A stretch of DNA of 64,000 nucleotides from Takakia lepidozioides (taxonomy: Eukaryota; Streptophyta; Takakiopsida; Takakiales; Takakiaceae). Position numbers and translations under genes: made by a program. The DNA lies in NCBI GenBank assembly GCA_030704615.1, contig CM060732.1, forward strand, positions 3,534,001-3,598,000, given 5' to 3'. Positions 32,369 through 43,915 of the stretch are shown here, in pieces (positions within the stretch are counted from its first letter, which is position 1; each line of letters opens with the position of its first letter). The notes beneath the pieces are model-generated. The model searched no databases. It saw only the letters and a list, made by a program, of their open reading frames with translations, and was not told the DNA's origin.

Positions 32369-32993
32369 CTATGAAACCCTTGAGTTTCCAGGGGGACCCT
32401 GGGGAACCCAGGGTGCACTAGGAGGGCTAGCTTCAAGTTGGCGTTTGTTGGTGATGATGGCTGTAAGGGAACGAAGTGCTATAAGATGGATTGGGTATTT
32501 TGAAGTTATCATGTAAATCATTGATACTAGCGTTGTGTATGCCGCCTCGGGTTCCGGCAGTGTGAGTGGGCCAGTCTTCCATCCCTGTCGACAAATTGCA
32601 AGAATGAGTGGGGCGTATTTTTGTCGTTTTTCCAGGATTGAATCGTGGGGGTATCGATCATGGCAGAATGTAAACTCGATAAAGTGGATGATGAGTTGTG
32701 GGGATGGTGAGGTAGGTGGCGAGGCTGTAACGGGTAGCCCCTGAATAATGAGTATGTCCGGGCATAGCCGGGCGGGGCATGAGCAGGGTAATCGGGTACA
32801 AGTACATGGTAAAAGCCATGGCGGCACAGTGTGATCTGGTGGCCTCCCTTGGAAGGTATCGGCATTAATGAGTGTGAACCATTGGGTTTCGGCGCGTTTT
32901 GTGAATAGTTTGTAGAGATGCCAGACTGCTTGGTTGTGGCGGGTGATATGAAGACCATGGATGACCGGATGTGTGCATTGGCTCAGGAGGTGC
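32369..32993 (-). pseudogene. LINE reverse transcriptase, C-terminal fragment
   Basis: Minus frame from 32993 downwards. It opens with HPVIHGLHITRHNQAVWHLY and FTLINADTFQGRPPDHTVPP, has a Cys-rich segment (CTCTRLPCSCPARLCPDI), and continues FIEFTFCHDRYPHDSILEKR, YAPLILAICRQGWKTG and LIALRSLTAIITNKRQLE. This order (RHN, TN/INA, Cys-rich, RPD, FTYCHDR, KRKLE) is a C-terminal region found downstream of RT in a group of non-LTR elements. The RT catalytic part is absent, because the upstream side is cut exactly by the LTR of element 2 at 32994. Confidence 0.7.
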
Positions 32994-33892
32994 TGTTAGA
33001 GGGCTGCTTGGGACTTAGACGCTTTTACGGGTTCTGTGGGGTACCCTTAATTTTTGCGCAGACTGAGACCAACATGAGCCTTAGGGGTGACAGCAGCGCA
33101 CTTTAGGGGGGGGTTACACAGCCCGACACAGTCCGTCAAAGCCAATCACAGCTGACACAGCCCGACACAGCCAGACACAGCCCGCCACAGCTTCGCACAG
33201 CCAGTCACAGCCCGTCACAGCCAGTCACAGCTCGGCACAGCTTGACACAGCCTGTCACAGTACATGGGGAACAGTTATCAATGGCAGGGAACGACTGTGA
33301 GGGAACGACATCTGCAGAAGGAACGTGATACTTCGGGGATAACGGTTTATTAATTAGGTGGTTAGAACAGCTTGGGGGGCAGATAAGGAGAGCGGCAACG
33401 GAAAGAAAGACACTTCACGGGGGAGCGCTTGAGGGTCATGGAGGAGAGGAGATCAGGCGGAGAGCAAGAACGAGAGCACGGAGTAGGAGGAGAGATGAAC
33501 AGTAGATGCTTTAATTCATGCAGAGTTGTAGTGATACTGTAGGGTGGATTAGAGTCACTTGACATTGGCCTAGTACCTGATAAATCGTAATCTGATACTT
33601 ATTCGATACAAGCACACTGTGTAGAGAGACATGAATGAAGCTGTGAAATGAATGCATGATTAACTGGAACTAAGAAGATACTGAAGCAAACTGATGCTTC
33701 AGTATCAGATAAGGTAAATTGTTAACATGAAGGCAAGAAGGAATACAAAGGGGAAACACAACCATGATTCACTAGCTGCAGGTCATGACTGATTGTACTG
33801 AGCGGGCTGAGTGCTTAGAGATATCCAACTCTTCTGTCTTGGAGTTACCACCTTAGATAGCGAATGGATGGGTGAGTAAAAGCCGCTCGACA
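32994..33892 (+). repeat. 5' LTR of element 2
   Basis: Starts TGTTAGAGGGCTGC and ends GCTCGACA just before TTTGGCGACC. About 900 bp, shorter than the 1.1-kb LTRs of element 1 mainly because the CACAGCC minisatellite (33118-33262) is contracted. No second copy is present in the window. Confidence 0.85.
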
Positions 33893-34480
33893 TTTGGCGA
33901 CCATACTGGGGAACTAAGTCTTGAACAACCAGATGTGACAGGCATCTGGTGGGATCATGGTGGTTGGAGAATTAAAGAATTTGATGTGAATCAAATTCCC
34001 TGTGAAACTGAGAAGGAAAGATTGTCCAAACGATTCTTTCAGAGGTTCTTGGAATTGCCAGACAGTTGTAAAGAAAACATTCTTAAAAGAGTGCATGATG
34101 CTGACCCTGAGTGGGGTCTGGAGAAGGGAGTGATAAAGATTTATCAGGTGGCATGTAGAGGAAGAGCATGTTGGTTACCAACACTGGTTTATGTGATAGC
34201 GTTGCTATCCATTAAGCGAGTAGAGTTTGAAGGCTGGGAGGAAAGGAAGGCGAATGTTTATACTCATATGCATGAAGAGCTTGTACTGGTAAAGAATTGG
34301 ATTCCAAAGGATATTCTGTGGATCAAACTCACACCAAGAACAGCTTTCTAGACTTGTTTGCCATATGGTTATATGGTAACGGAGACTTCTAGTATAGCCA
34401 AAGGTGCACTAAAGCTTGAAAGAAACCCAGGCATATACAAGAGATACTACAGAAGAGAGTTTTGGTTACTGCCACATTAA
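33893..34480 (+). pseudogene. ORF0 upstream of gag (element 2)
   Basis: Homologous to 15342-14756 of element 1. It reads DVTGIWWDHGGWRIKEFDVN, LPDSCKENILKRVHDADPEW, WLPTLVYVIALLSIKRVEF and, beyond a TAG (CAG in element 1), the tail ending REFWLLPH. The frame continues upstream through the primer binding site to the LTR. Because element 2 lacks the one-base loss of element 1, the two copies together show that ORF0 was once a single frame of about 200 residues. Function unknown. Confidence 0.6.
33895..33912 (+). other. Primer binding site (element 2)
   Basis: TGGCGACCATACTGGGG lies two bases after the LTR end, identical to element 1. Confidence 0.75.
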
Positions 34481-34500
34481 AGAAATGAAAGACATGGGAC

Positions 34501-36570
34501 ATGAGTGATGAAAGAGAAGCTAGACTCCAGAGATATTCAGCAAAAAGAGAAAGTTATCTGAAACCTAATTATCCATATCTTTGGGAGAGGGGAATAGACA
34601 TAGGGGAATCATCTGGACATCTCACACCATTAAGATCAGAGAGTACATCACCCATACCGGAAGAACTAGAGTTGGATGCCACTCCTTCTTTTTCTTTGCA
34701 AGAAAGATTAAGGGAATTGGTACGGGAAGAAGATCAACCACGAGGTGAAAGATCTGAGGTACATCCCTGGATAAAAGATTTGATAGAAATCTTTGATAAG
34801 AGTTGGCATGGAACACCAAAAGCAGGAACTCCAGTTTCTGAAACGGAAGGTGAAGAAGGAGGAGAGGATGTGGCAGAGCCAACGGAGAGTTCAGACTCTC
34901 CAACACCATTACAGTTGAGTTACATGAGTGAAGAAGAAACCAAGGGCAGAACTTGGAGGATGAAAATAGAGAGAAGAAATTGGAAGAGGAAGAGTATGAA
35001 GAAGTAGACCCAACAGCTGAGGTTGAGACTACAACCAGGACATCCCAACCCGTTGGACCTGGATCAAGTGGAGCACTTGGATCACAGGCCAACGAAGGTG
35101 TCGGCTCAGGGGGATCAGGCGGGCTGCCTGGATCTCGCTCTGGGGGGACAGGGAGTGTGGGAAGTAGTGCAAATGGAGCTGGGAATACTGTGAATGTCGT
35201 GGGGCCAGTAGCAGGGAGTGCTCAGGGGCCACCACTGGGTGGAAGATCCACCACAACTACAACAGGTCCTCAAGGACCAGCACCAGCAAGGGTGCCAGCA
35301 TCTGTCAGTGGGCAGAGGGTAGGGCCACAGATGGCGTTACAACCAACACGGGAAAAACCTCATTTTCCAATATATTCAGGAAAAGGGGATCCCGATGTAC
35401 ACATTAGCCAATTTGAGCACATGTGTATAGTGAACAATGAGAATGGCGATGATGCCAAGATGAGACTGTTTCCTTGTTCCCTTATCAAGAAGGCAAGTGA
35501 ATGGTATGCAAGATTCCCTGATAATCATTTCCTAACCTGGAATGGCTTGAATACAACATTCCGAAATAGGTTCAGGACAAGTAAAACTGAGGATGAAGTG
35601 TATGGAAGTTTACAACAGTTAAAGCAAAAGAAGCATGAAACTGTTGAGGAGTATATGGAAAAGATGGAATTGATGATGAAAAAGCTGGCTGCTGTACAAG
35701 CACCAGGTTTACAGAAGACTTGGTTTGTGAGTGGACTAAGACCAGAGTTGCAAAAGAAAGTGGATATGTTACCCCATAATACAGTGGAGGAGGCATTTGA
35801 AACAACGAACAGAATTGAGCAATTGGGAATGCTCAGGAGAGAGAAAGGGATGATGAGGACTCTGAGGATGAGTCAGATGAGGAAGAAGAGCAAGAGCTGA
35901 AAAGGAAGAGTAAGAGGAAGGAGAAGTTGAAGAGGGATAACTATGAGAAAATATTAGAAGAAATCTTGAAGAAGAATGCCACAAAGGCTGCAACACATTG
36001 GAGGAAGGGTGTTTGGTGAGCAAAGTGCCAGAATGAAGGCCATACCACCACTGAATGCCACATGAAGGAGAAACACTGTACTATCTGTAAAATGGATAAC
36101 CATTCTACTGAGAATTGTTACTACAACAGAAGGACAGCAGCTAGAGAACCTAGGCAAGTAAGGGTGCATCAAGTGCAGCCCCAGCCAAGAAGAAACAGTG
36201 ATCAGGACCACTATGGTAGGCCTGGTGGTTATAACAATGGCATGGAAGGGAGAGGTAATTTAAGAGGGAATTACCAAGGAAATTCCAGAGGCAACTATCA
36301 GGGTAATCCAAGGGGGAATTACCATCCAGGGAATCAGGATTACAGAAATAATCCTAGAGCAGACCAAGGGCGAGGACCCAATGGTGAAGAACTGTGTTAC
36401 TATTGTAATCAGGCAGGACATCGCAAGGCAGCCTCTTCATTCTGGATTAGACGCCAGAATGAGATGAGAGCTCCTGTGAATGAGGGCCCAGTGGTGGCAG
36501 CTCACATGGTTAGGCCATGTGTTGTACCAGAAGTAAGTACAATGATAGTAACGAGAAGCAAAGCCAAACT
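34501..36570 (+). pseudogene. gag: Gag (element 2)
   Basis: Starts MSDEREARLQRYSAKRESYL at an ATG shortly after the ORF0 stop. An acidic and Gly/Ser-rich linker leads to the gag core (SEWYARFPDNHFLTWNGLNT), then zinc knuckles (CTICKMDNHSTENC, and CYYCNQAGHRKAAS in which the last Cys is Ser). Blocks are 34501-35007, 34953-35900 and 36062 onward. The first knuckle region has a stop (GTTTGGTGAGCA) where element 1 reads WCAKC. Broken relative to element 1. Confidence 0.85.
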
Positions 36571-37345
36571 AATACCTCCAGTAGTTGAGGAAGATGATGA
36601 TAATGAAGATGGCAGTGATGTGCGTGAAGATGATGAGGCTTGGAGGGATGAGAAAGAACTGCACAAAGAAGTGGCAGATACCATAAGAGAATTGCAGAAA
36701 AGTACTGATATTCCTATGGCAGATTCCTCTGATTCTGATGGAGAAGAAGAAGTGAGTGAGGATGAAAGGAAGAAAGAAGTTGTAGACATGCAGAGTAATG
36801 AAGGGACTTTGGCTGAAGTAATATGTCAGACCAAAGCAGAGATTACCATTGGACAGCTATTGGCTGTGGCACCTTATTGTAGACACAGGCTGTATCAAGC
36901 AATCAATCAAATTGCCCATGTGACAGGAAACACAGACCTGAACAGCAAGGTGACCAGTTATAATGTGAAGCCGGAAGGGCGAGAAGCAGTCATGGACTTT
37001 GATGATTCTATGCAAGTAATCCAATTGAGAATTGGAAGCACAGAACTAACTGATGTACTGATAGATGGAGGCTCTGGAGTGAATATCATGACAGACCAAT
37101 TAAGGCAGAAGCTTGGTCTAAGTAACATGAAACCAGCCCCATTTACAGTAACAATGGCAAATCAAAGAAGTGTACAACCATTGGGATTGATAAGAGGAGT
37201 TAAGATACAGATTCAAAAGATGATCTTTATGATCACAGTAACTGTGTTAAAAATGGATGAAGTCATGGAAGCTTACTCATTATTGTTGGGACGTCCGTGG
37301 CGAAACAGGCCAGGGTATTCCATGACTGGAATTCCCAGTTACTAA
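36571..37345 (+). pseudogene. PR: Aspartic protease region (element 2)
   Basis: Same frame as the last gag block. An acidic stretch (SSDSDGEEEVSEDERKKE) precedes VLIDGGSGVNIMTDQL and, about 60 residues later, YSLLLGRPW. A one-base change then shifts the frame, so RVFHDWNSQLLTVHN continues in the block starting 37297. Catalytic context is D-G-G-S-G as in element 1. Confidence 0.8.
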
Positions 37346-39219
37346 CTGTGCATAATGGGATGCACAAGATACAAATTACCACTAAGAAATCTAGTAGATT
37401 ACCTGCTACGAGAAGACCTCGAGGGGTCAGGGAGTATGACTGGAGGGGAGGATTGGATGAGGAGCAGGAAGCTACCCTGTTTGCTGCACACCTAGAGTGG
37501 GAGCAGGTTGCAGAGATGCAGCTGGAAGGCCTAAGTTGTTTAAAAGGTATATGTTGTGGTGTAGTGACAGCAACACCAATTGAAGGTGAAATAAGCAGTT
37601 ACCCACCACATTTTTATGAAGAAAGAGAAGGAGAAATGGAAATCCTAGAGGAACCAGCCACTGTGAGTTTACAGGATGAAGTGGTGACTGGTTGGACAAT
37701 CACAGCTGATGAGCAGGTGAGAGAAGTGAATGTGGGAACTGAAGATGAACCGAGGATGGTGAAGGTAGGGGCTGATTTGGAGCCAGAATTCTTTGAGGAA
37801 GCTAAGAGTTTGTTCATCAAATACATAGATGTATTTGCTTGGAGCTACGAGGATCTAAAAGGGATACCACCTGAGATCTGTCAGCATAAGATTGAACTGG
37901 AACCAGGGTCAGTACCAATTAAACAGGCAAGGTACAGAATGAATCCCAACTATGCACAGAAGGTTGGAGAAGAGATCAAGAAGTTGGCTGAGGATAAGTT
38001 TATATACCCGATAGAGTATACAACTTGGTTGTCACCCATTGTGATAGTTCCCAAGAAGAATGGTAAACTGAGAGTTTGTGTGAACTATAAGAAGTTGGAA
38101 TGCTTGCACGAAGAAAGATCATTTCCCTTTGCCATTCACAGAAGCGGTATTGGACACTGTGGCAGGCCATGAGATGTACTCATTCATGGATGGCTTCAGT
38201 GGCTATAATCAAGTGCAAGTGGCAGAAGAAGACCAGGGAAAGACGGCTTTCATCACAGACTGGGGTGCTTATGCATACAAAGTCATGCCTTTTGGACTTT
38301 GTAATGCACCAGCAACCTTTCAAAGAGTGATAAGTGAATCTTTTCATGAGTATCTGGATGATTTCATGCAGGTGTTCTTGGATGATTTCAGTGTGTACAG
38401 CTCTAAGAATGAGCACTTGCATAATTGGAGTTATGTTTGGCCAGATGCAGAATGAGAGGTCTGGGCCTGAATCCAGATAAGTGTACTTTCTGTGTGAACT
38501 CAGGGGTGCTTCTGGGGCACATTGTGTGTAAGAGGGGACTTCTTGTGGATCCCAAGAAGACAGAGGCCATTAAAGCCTCACCACCACCAGTAAATGTTAA
38601 GAGTCTAAGGAGATTCCTTGGACAAACCAGTTATTACAGAAGATTTGTCAAAAGGTATGCACAGATAGCAGCACCATTGAGCAAGCTTCTGAAGAAAGAT
38701 GCAGTGTTTGCATGGACAGCTGAATGTCAACAGACTTTTGAGGAACTTACATTGTCAGTAACAACTACACCTGTGCTGATTAACCCTCACTAGCATGTAG
38801 TATTCCATGTTCACTGTGATGCCTCAGGAGAAGCGTTGGGAGCGGTGCTAGCCCAAAATGTTACAGGAAATATAGATTCACCTGTGTACTATGCTAGCAG
38901 GTTGATGAACAGTGCTGAAAGGAACTATAGCACAACTGAAAGAGAAGCACTCGCAATGATTTATGCAGTCAAGAAATTCAGACATTACCTATTGGGAAGA
39001 AAGTTTATGTTTTATGTGGATCACCAGGCTCTGATATATCTGGTGAACAAACCTTTGATAAATGGAAGGATAGCGAGGTGGTTAATAATCTTGCACGAGT
39101 TTGAGTTCGAAGTTGTTTACAAGCCTGGCCGTTTGCATCTTGTGGCAGATCATTTGTCACGCCTAACAACAGGAGAGGCCGCCACAGGAGTAGACGACCA
39201 ATTACCTGATGCGAGTTGA
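37297..39219 (+). pseudogene. RT-RH: Reverse transcriptase-RNase H (element 2)
   Basis: RT motifs are those of element 1 (WLSPIVIVPKKNGKLRVCV; FGLCNAPATFQRV; VFLDDFSVYS), followed by RNase H (HCDASGEALGAVLAQ; TTEREALAMIYAV; YVDHQALIYL) and a connecting DHLSRLTTGEA. At least three frame breaks (near 38100, 38430 and 38795) make it inactive. Its RNase H to integrase stretch keeps NGRIARWLIILHEFEFEVV, which is scrambled by a frameshift in element 1. Confidence 0.9.
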
Positions 39220-39225
39220 TTTGCA

Positions 39226-41748
39226 ATGGAGGTGCAAGGAAGTGTAGATGAATGGTTAGATTGGCAGTGGCCAATCAGATACTACCTTACTCATGGTCAG
39301 TGCCCACCTAGTTATGGTAAGGAGCAGAGGAAGAGAATCGCTATTAAGGCTTTACCTTATACTATGGTAGGGGGCAGAATGTATAAGCTAGGACCTGATG
39401 GAGTACTTAAACGATGCTTGTACCACCATGAAGTAAATAAAGTTTTGGAAGAAGTTCATAAAGGAGTGGCTGGAGGTCATTTTGGAGAAGAGACTACCAG
39501 TAGGAAGATACTACTTGTAGATTACTGGTGGCCTACTTTGTTCAAAGATGTACACAAGTATTGTCAGAGTTGTGATGAATGTCAAAAGCTAGGACCTTTG
39601 CAGAGATCTGGGAAGATGGCTTTGCATCCTACAATGCCTACTGAACCATTTCAGAAATGGGGACTAGACTTTGTTGGACCAATTAACCCACCGCCCAAGA
39701 ATACACAGAACAAGTACATAATTACAGCCAATGATTATACTATGAAGTGGGTGGAAGCTAAAGCTTTGAGGGACAACACAGCCAAGTCCACAGCAAGGTT
39801 CCTGTATGAGAACATACTTACACGATTTGGCTGTCCCTTGGAATTTATCAGTGATCAGGGAAGTCACTTCATTAATGAGACCATTGATCTATTGACTAAA
39901 GAGTTCATGATTGTGCATAGGAAGAGTACAACGTATTACCCACAAGGTAATGGGCAGGCAGAGGCTACCAACAAAATACTATGTACTATCTTGGCTAAGA
40001 TAGTCAATGCAAACAGAACGGATTGGGATACAAAGCTGCTGACAGCTTTGTGGTCATACAAGACTTCATATAAAGTCACCACTAAGTATACACCATTCCA
40101 ATTAGTTTATGGTATGGAAGCTTTACTTCCAATGGAATTCTTGTTACCTACCATGAGAACGGAATGGGGAAAGAGAATGGAATTGCAAGATTCAATTAAG
40201 GTCAGAAAACATGAATTATACCATGTGGAAGAAGTACGTGCTGATGCAGCTGATAACATGACCAGAATTCAGATGAAGAGGAAGGAACAGTTTGATGAAG
40301 GCAAAATAAAAACTTTTAAGACGGGAGATTTGGTTCTCTGGTTGCAGAAGAAGGGGAAGATTAAAGCTTCTAAGCTTAAATCACCATGGAAAGGACCTTA
40401 TGTCATACAGAAGATGTATGATAACAACACAACCATGTTACAAACCATTAACAAGGAGATGCTGGGAAGAGTCAATGCCAATAAGTTGAAGGGGTACAGT
40501 GGAATCCATGACAAACCATTGCAGCATGATTTGCATGTTGAAACGCAGAAGCAGTCACGGGCTGCGCCAGTGATACCATCGGAGTATGGAGCACTTGTCG
40601 CTAAGCCGAGTGTATATGACCAGGGTGGGCAATACAAGTGTGGCACAGCCTATCACAGCCCATCACAATGTGGCACAGCCTATCACAGCCCATCACGGTG
40701 TTACACAGCCTATCACAGCCCATCACAGTGTCACACAGCCTATCACAGCCCATCACAGCGTGACACAGCCTATCACAACCTACCACAGCGTGTCACAGCC
40801 TATCACAGCTTACCACAGTGCAACACAGCCTATCACAACGTACCACAGTATGACACAGCCTGTCACAGCTCAACACAGCCTACTAGGGATACACAGTCCA
40901 TAGGATCAGTGACAGGTGGACGTGGGTTAACATCCGGAGAGTGGCCGGCGGAAAAGTGGACGGAGGCAGGTTTAAAAATGGACACGTGGACGCCAGGGCG
41001 AGACACACGGCCGGGCATGAATGGCAACCACGGGTGTCATCAAGAAAGAAGACAAAATTGGCCGTCAAAGTACCTACCCGGTACAGCAACTAATTGTGGG
41101 CCCATTAATGCATTCAGTGCCAGGGTAACGGAACCCTTTTCGAGTTCAGAAAAGGGAAACCAATGCCACATGTGCTATCCTAGTGGACAGTCCAGGGGGG
41201 AAAATCCACGGAAGGGAATTAAATTACAAAACCAATCACAGAGTCAACAGCCAATCATGAGCCAGAATTACCTGCACAGGGTATTTTCCAAGAAGCAAAA
41301 TCAAGAATTTAGAGGGATTCTGAACGCAAGAGTTGGCGTCGTTCCAAGTAATGGGCGTCTCGACGGGAGAGACAATCAAAGCTATAGCTTTGACGCTATG
41401 GCAAAAATAACAGACTACACACTCGCATTACTACTTACGCAGTGGCACAAGGACGGACGAGCGGAGAGTACATTTTCTCTAAATCGATACTTGCAAGCCC
41501 CACAGGCTTACAAGCACTTACCCATTTCATTCTCCGCCAACCATACTTTTATGCTTTGTGCCCTGCAGGCGTTTCTTCAGTTGTTGCAACCAAAACCTTT
41601 TTGTTTGTCTAGAATGAAGAGAGTGAGAGGAATGAAGGATATCAGGGTGAAGAGCACCACAATCTTACAGAAGCCAACGATTGCTGCACCACAGGCGGTG
41701 CAGCTACTAAAGGAGCTGCGATTGGAAGGATTGCTATGCAAGGACTAG
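39226..41748 (+). CDS. IN: Integrase fused in frame to accessory region (element 2)
   Basis: An uninterrupted 840-codon frame. Residues ~60-130 hold the HHCC finger (YHHEVNKVLEEVHKG; YCQSCDECQK), and the DDE core follows (WGLDFVGPI, FISDQGSHF, YYPQGNGQAEATNK), then KSPWKGPYVIQKMY. At ~470 the frame enters the 30-bp minisatellite, translated as about nine copies of a CGTAYHSPSQ-like decapeptide. It then continues for ~280 residues into the accessory region (SNGRLDGRDNQSYSF; RMKRVRGMKDIRVKSTTILQ) and stops at CKD. In element 1 the same regions are in different frames. Whether the fusion is ancestral or fortuitous cannot be settled from two copies. Confidence 0.85.
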   Translation: MEVQGSVDEWLDWQWPIRYYLTHGQCPPSYGKEQRKRIAIKALPYTMVGGRMYKLGPDGVLKRCLYHHEVNKVLEEVHKGVAGGHFGEETTSRKILLVDYWWPTLFKDVHKYCQSCDECQKLGPLQRSGKMALHPTMPTEPFQKWGLDFVGPINPPPKNTQNKYIITANDYTMKWVEAKALRDNTAKSTARFLYENILTRFGCPLEFISDQGSHFINETIDLLTKEFMIVHRKSTTYYPQGNGQAEATNKILCTILAKIVNANRTDWDTKLLTALWSYKTSYKVTTKYTPFQLVYGMEALLPMEFLLPTMRTEWGKRMELQDSIKVRKHELYHVEEVRADAADNMTRIQMKRKEQFDEGKIKTFKTGDLVLWLQKKGKIKASKLKSPWKGPYVIQKMYDNNTTMLQTINKEMLGRVNANKLKGYSGIHDKPLQHDLHVETQKQSRAAPVIPSEYGALVAKPSVYDQGGQYKCGTAYHSPSQCGTAYHSPSRCYTAYHSPSQCHTAYHSPSQRDTAYHNLPQRVTAYHSLPQCNTAYHNVPQYDTACHSSTQPTRDTQSIGSVTGGRGLTSGEWPAEKWTEAGLKMDTWTPGRDTRPGMNGNHGCHQERRQNWPSKYLPGTATNCGPINAFSARVTEPFSSSEKGNQCHMCYPSGQSRGENPRKGIKLQNQSQSQQPIMSQNYLHRVFSKKQNQEFRGILNARVGVVPSNGRLDGRDNQSYSFDAMAKITDYTLALLLTQWHKDGRAESTFSLNRYLQAPQAYKHLPISFSANHTFMLCALQAFLQLLQPKPFCLSRMKRVRGMKDIRVKSTTILQKPTIAAPQAVQLLKELRLEGLLCKD
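40636..40890. repeat. 30-bp minisatellite after integrase, element 2
   Basis: About eight units of TATCACAGCCCATCACAGCG plus TGACACAGCC, with drift towards the 3' end. A multiple of three, so it keeps the reading frame open. Counterpart of 8222-8600. Confidence 0.88.
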
Positions 41749-43710
41749 TCCTTGCATCATCGGCAGTTCATGATACAATTTCTTCATAACTTTGAGCCTC
41801 GGACATGACTTACCAGGTGAGGGGAGTAGATATAGAAATTACTCCCCAGTACCTGTAATTGTTTGATTTGCCATCAGGACATGTGGATGTGGATGAGCAC
41901 AGGGCAAGATTGCAGATAGGGAATTTGTTCCAAGAAGGGAGTTTCTTTAAAACTCAAGGTTTTGCTTGTACCAAAGCCGAGTACCCAAGGCTTAGAGAAG
42001 TTGGCCAAATCTTGAACGTTCTGTTTGCCATGAAACAGAACCAACAATATTTGAGCAGGTCATTCACAGAGGAGATCCTGAAAGCTTTAAGGGGGGAGGA
42101 TGTCGCTTGGGCGGAGTTAATGTACAACGGATTGGTAGACGAGATGAAGAGGTTACAAGGCACTGCTGCTAAGTCTCCGATCATTGTGTCCGGTCCAATC
42201 ATTGCTCAAATAATTCTTGATTCTTGCATACTTGATACTCGGGAAAGAAAGGAGATGGGAGTGTTTGAGGCAAAAACCACTGCAATTGAAGAGCAAGGCT
42301 CTTCACACAGTGAGGGTGGACTGGCAGCGCAACACCAGTCTAAGAGACAGAGGCGGGGTAAGACTGTAGTGGCGGATCCACTGGCTTCACGGAAACCGCA
42401 TGATAATGTTTCCCAAGCTCTTGTGCAGGAAGGGGCACAGCAGCACAGAGAGCTGCTACTATTGGAAGCAGGGCCTTCAGAGAGGGAAGAGGAAGTCACT
42501 TTGATACCACAGCCACCACAACCAATTGACTCTGCTGTTTTGGAGGTTCCACAACTAGTATATGTTGTGGCATCACCACCAATTGCTCGGGAAGGAGAAA
42601 GGTTGGACATTCCCACTACAGAGCAGGTCGTGGCCGAAATTGAGAAGGGTGACCTTCTCTATGAAAACTCTGGCTTGGTAAGGGAATCAGTGATTCCAGA
42701 GGTGCAGAGGTTGTCCAGGGAAAACCCTGCTATGCATGTAATACCCACACCTGTGACGGAGGTACCAGGGCTAGAATATCAAGACACTGTAGCACATGTG
42801 GCGGATGAGGTGGTGCAGGAAGAAAATCTGGTGGGGCAATGGCCTGAATGGTTCGTGAGGCATCACACTGTTGAGGATCAGGGAGAACAGTAGCAAGCTC
42901 ACCATGATGACCCTCAGCAGGCCATGCTTATGAGTTCCATAAGCAAGACACTTAATTTGTTGGGCACTTATGTGAAATCCCATGTTCCATCTACCCAATT
43001 GGCAGCTTTAAGGGAGGAACTCAGGAAGGAGTTTGAGGCTCGACTTGCCACTGAGTGTGCAAACAAGGTCGATGAGGAGGCCACTCTCAAGTTACAGCAA
43101 GAGTTAGAGGATACAAAAGCTGCTTTGCAGTTGGCCAATGAACATTTCATTGAAGCAGGCCTCGCGCAGGACCAGTTGCACGAAGCACATAAGCAACAGT
43201 TATACCAAATGCAGGTGAAGCATGAGAGCAAGTTGCAAGAAGTGAATGCACTACATACGGAGTTGCACACAGTACATGAGAGGATGGCCATACAATGTGC
43301 TACACTCACAACTACTCTTCAGTAAACTACATTAGAAATTAACAGACAATGGGAGCTATTAATGAAGGCAGAGGCAGAGAATGTCGAGCAGACGAAACTC
43401 ATTATTGATATGAAGAATACAATCTTTCGCAATGAGAATACTTTCAAGCAATACAGACAGGTTGAAGCTGACCAAGAAAGGTACATCCTGGAATTGCAAC
43501 AAACAGTCATGGTGAATAGAAATGAACTCTCTGTGGCTAACAAGGCTTGGAAGGAAGCCAATAATCTGGCTGCTGCCTATGCGAGTTTGGTTGAACCTCA
43601 TGCGAAGCGCATGGAGACTTTACAGCAGCAATTAGATGTGTACAGGCTCACAGAGGAGCAGACTCTTAGGGGTGCCACACACAACTTGGTGGATAACCAC
43701 CTTATGCAGG
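41749..43710 (+). pseudogene. Accessory region of element 2, truncated
   Basis: Homologue of 7420-5500 in element 1. After a stop-rich 100 bp, the frame 41859-42893 covers the globular part (EGSFFKTQGFACTKAEYPRL; SPIIVSGPIIAQIILDS) and the acidic linker (EAGPSEREEEVTLIPQPPQP). Frames 42924-43325 and 43362-43710 cover the coiled coil (EELRKEFEARLATECANKVD; HFIEAGLAQDQLHEAHKQQL). Matching residues across two independent copies show the region was under protein-level selection in the family. It ends abruptly inside VDNHLMQ, where the duplicated segment begins. Confidence 0.6.
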
Positions 43711-43915
43711 CAGGGATGCCTCGGCGTGAGCCTGGTCACGTGAGCGCGTGAGCACGTGAGCGCAACTGCACTCACGCCACGTCACCTTGCGCAAATGCCA
43801 CGTCACTGGGCTCACTCCACGTCATCACACGTGAAGGCCGCGTCACCACGCGCCCAGAAAGAAGTGGAGTGTATTCCCGCGGATTGGCACCCTTTACCGC
43901 GGACAAGCTGGACGA
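43711..43915. repeat. GTGAGC/CCGCGG module, copy 1
   Basis: Dense GTGAGC, CACGTGAGC, GCTCAC and CACGTCAC words are followed by TTCCCGCGGATTGGCACCC and TTACCGCGGACAAGC. Repeated at 57611-57805, and in a diverged form at 56874-57000 (GTGAGCC, CACGCCACGTCAC, TTCCGCGGGAGG, TTCCGTGGAAGG). Confidence 0.7.

Larger units (their letters stand above)
32994..43710 (+). mobile_element. Truncated Ty3/gypsy element, same family as element 1 (element 2)
   Basis: Plus-strand relative of element 1 with the same order: LTR, primer binding site, ORF0, gag, protease, RT-RNase H, integrase, 30-bp minisatellite, accessory region. Nonsense and frameshift lesions are scattered: TAG near 34350, TAG near 38793, and frame breaks near 34960, 35840 and 38100. 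Homology stops after TTATGCAGG in the coiled-coil region, where the 43711-47474 duplication begins. The rest of the accessory region, the polypurine tract and the 3' LTR are missing. Its LTR is shorter and clearly diverged from those of element 1, so it is an older insertion. It entered a LINE fragment at 32993/32994. Confidence 0.9.
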
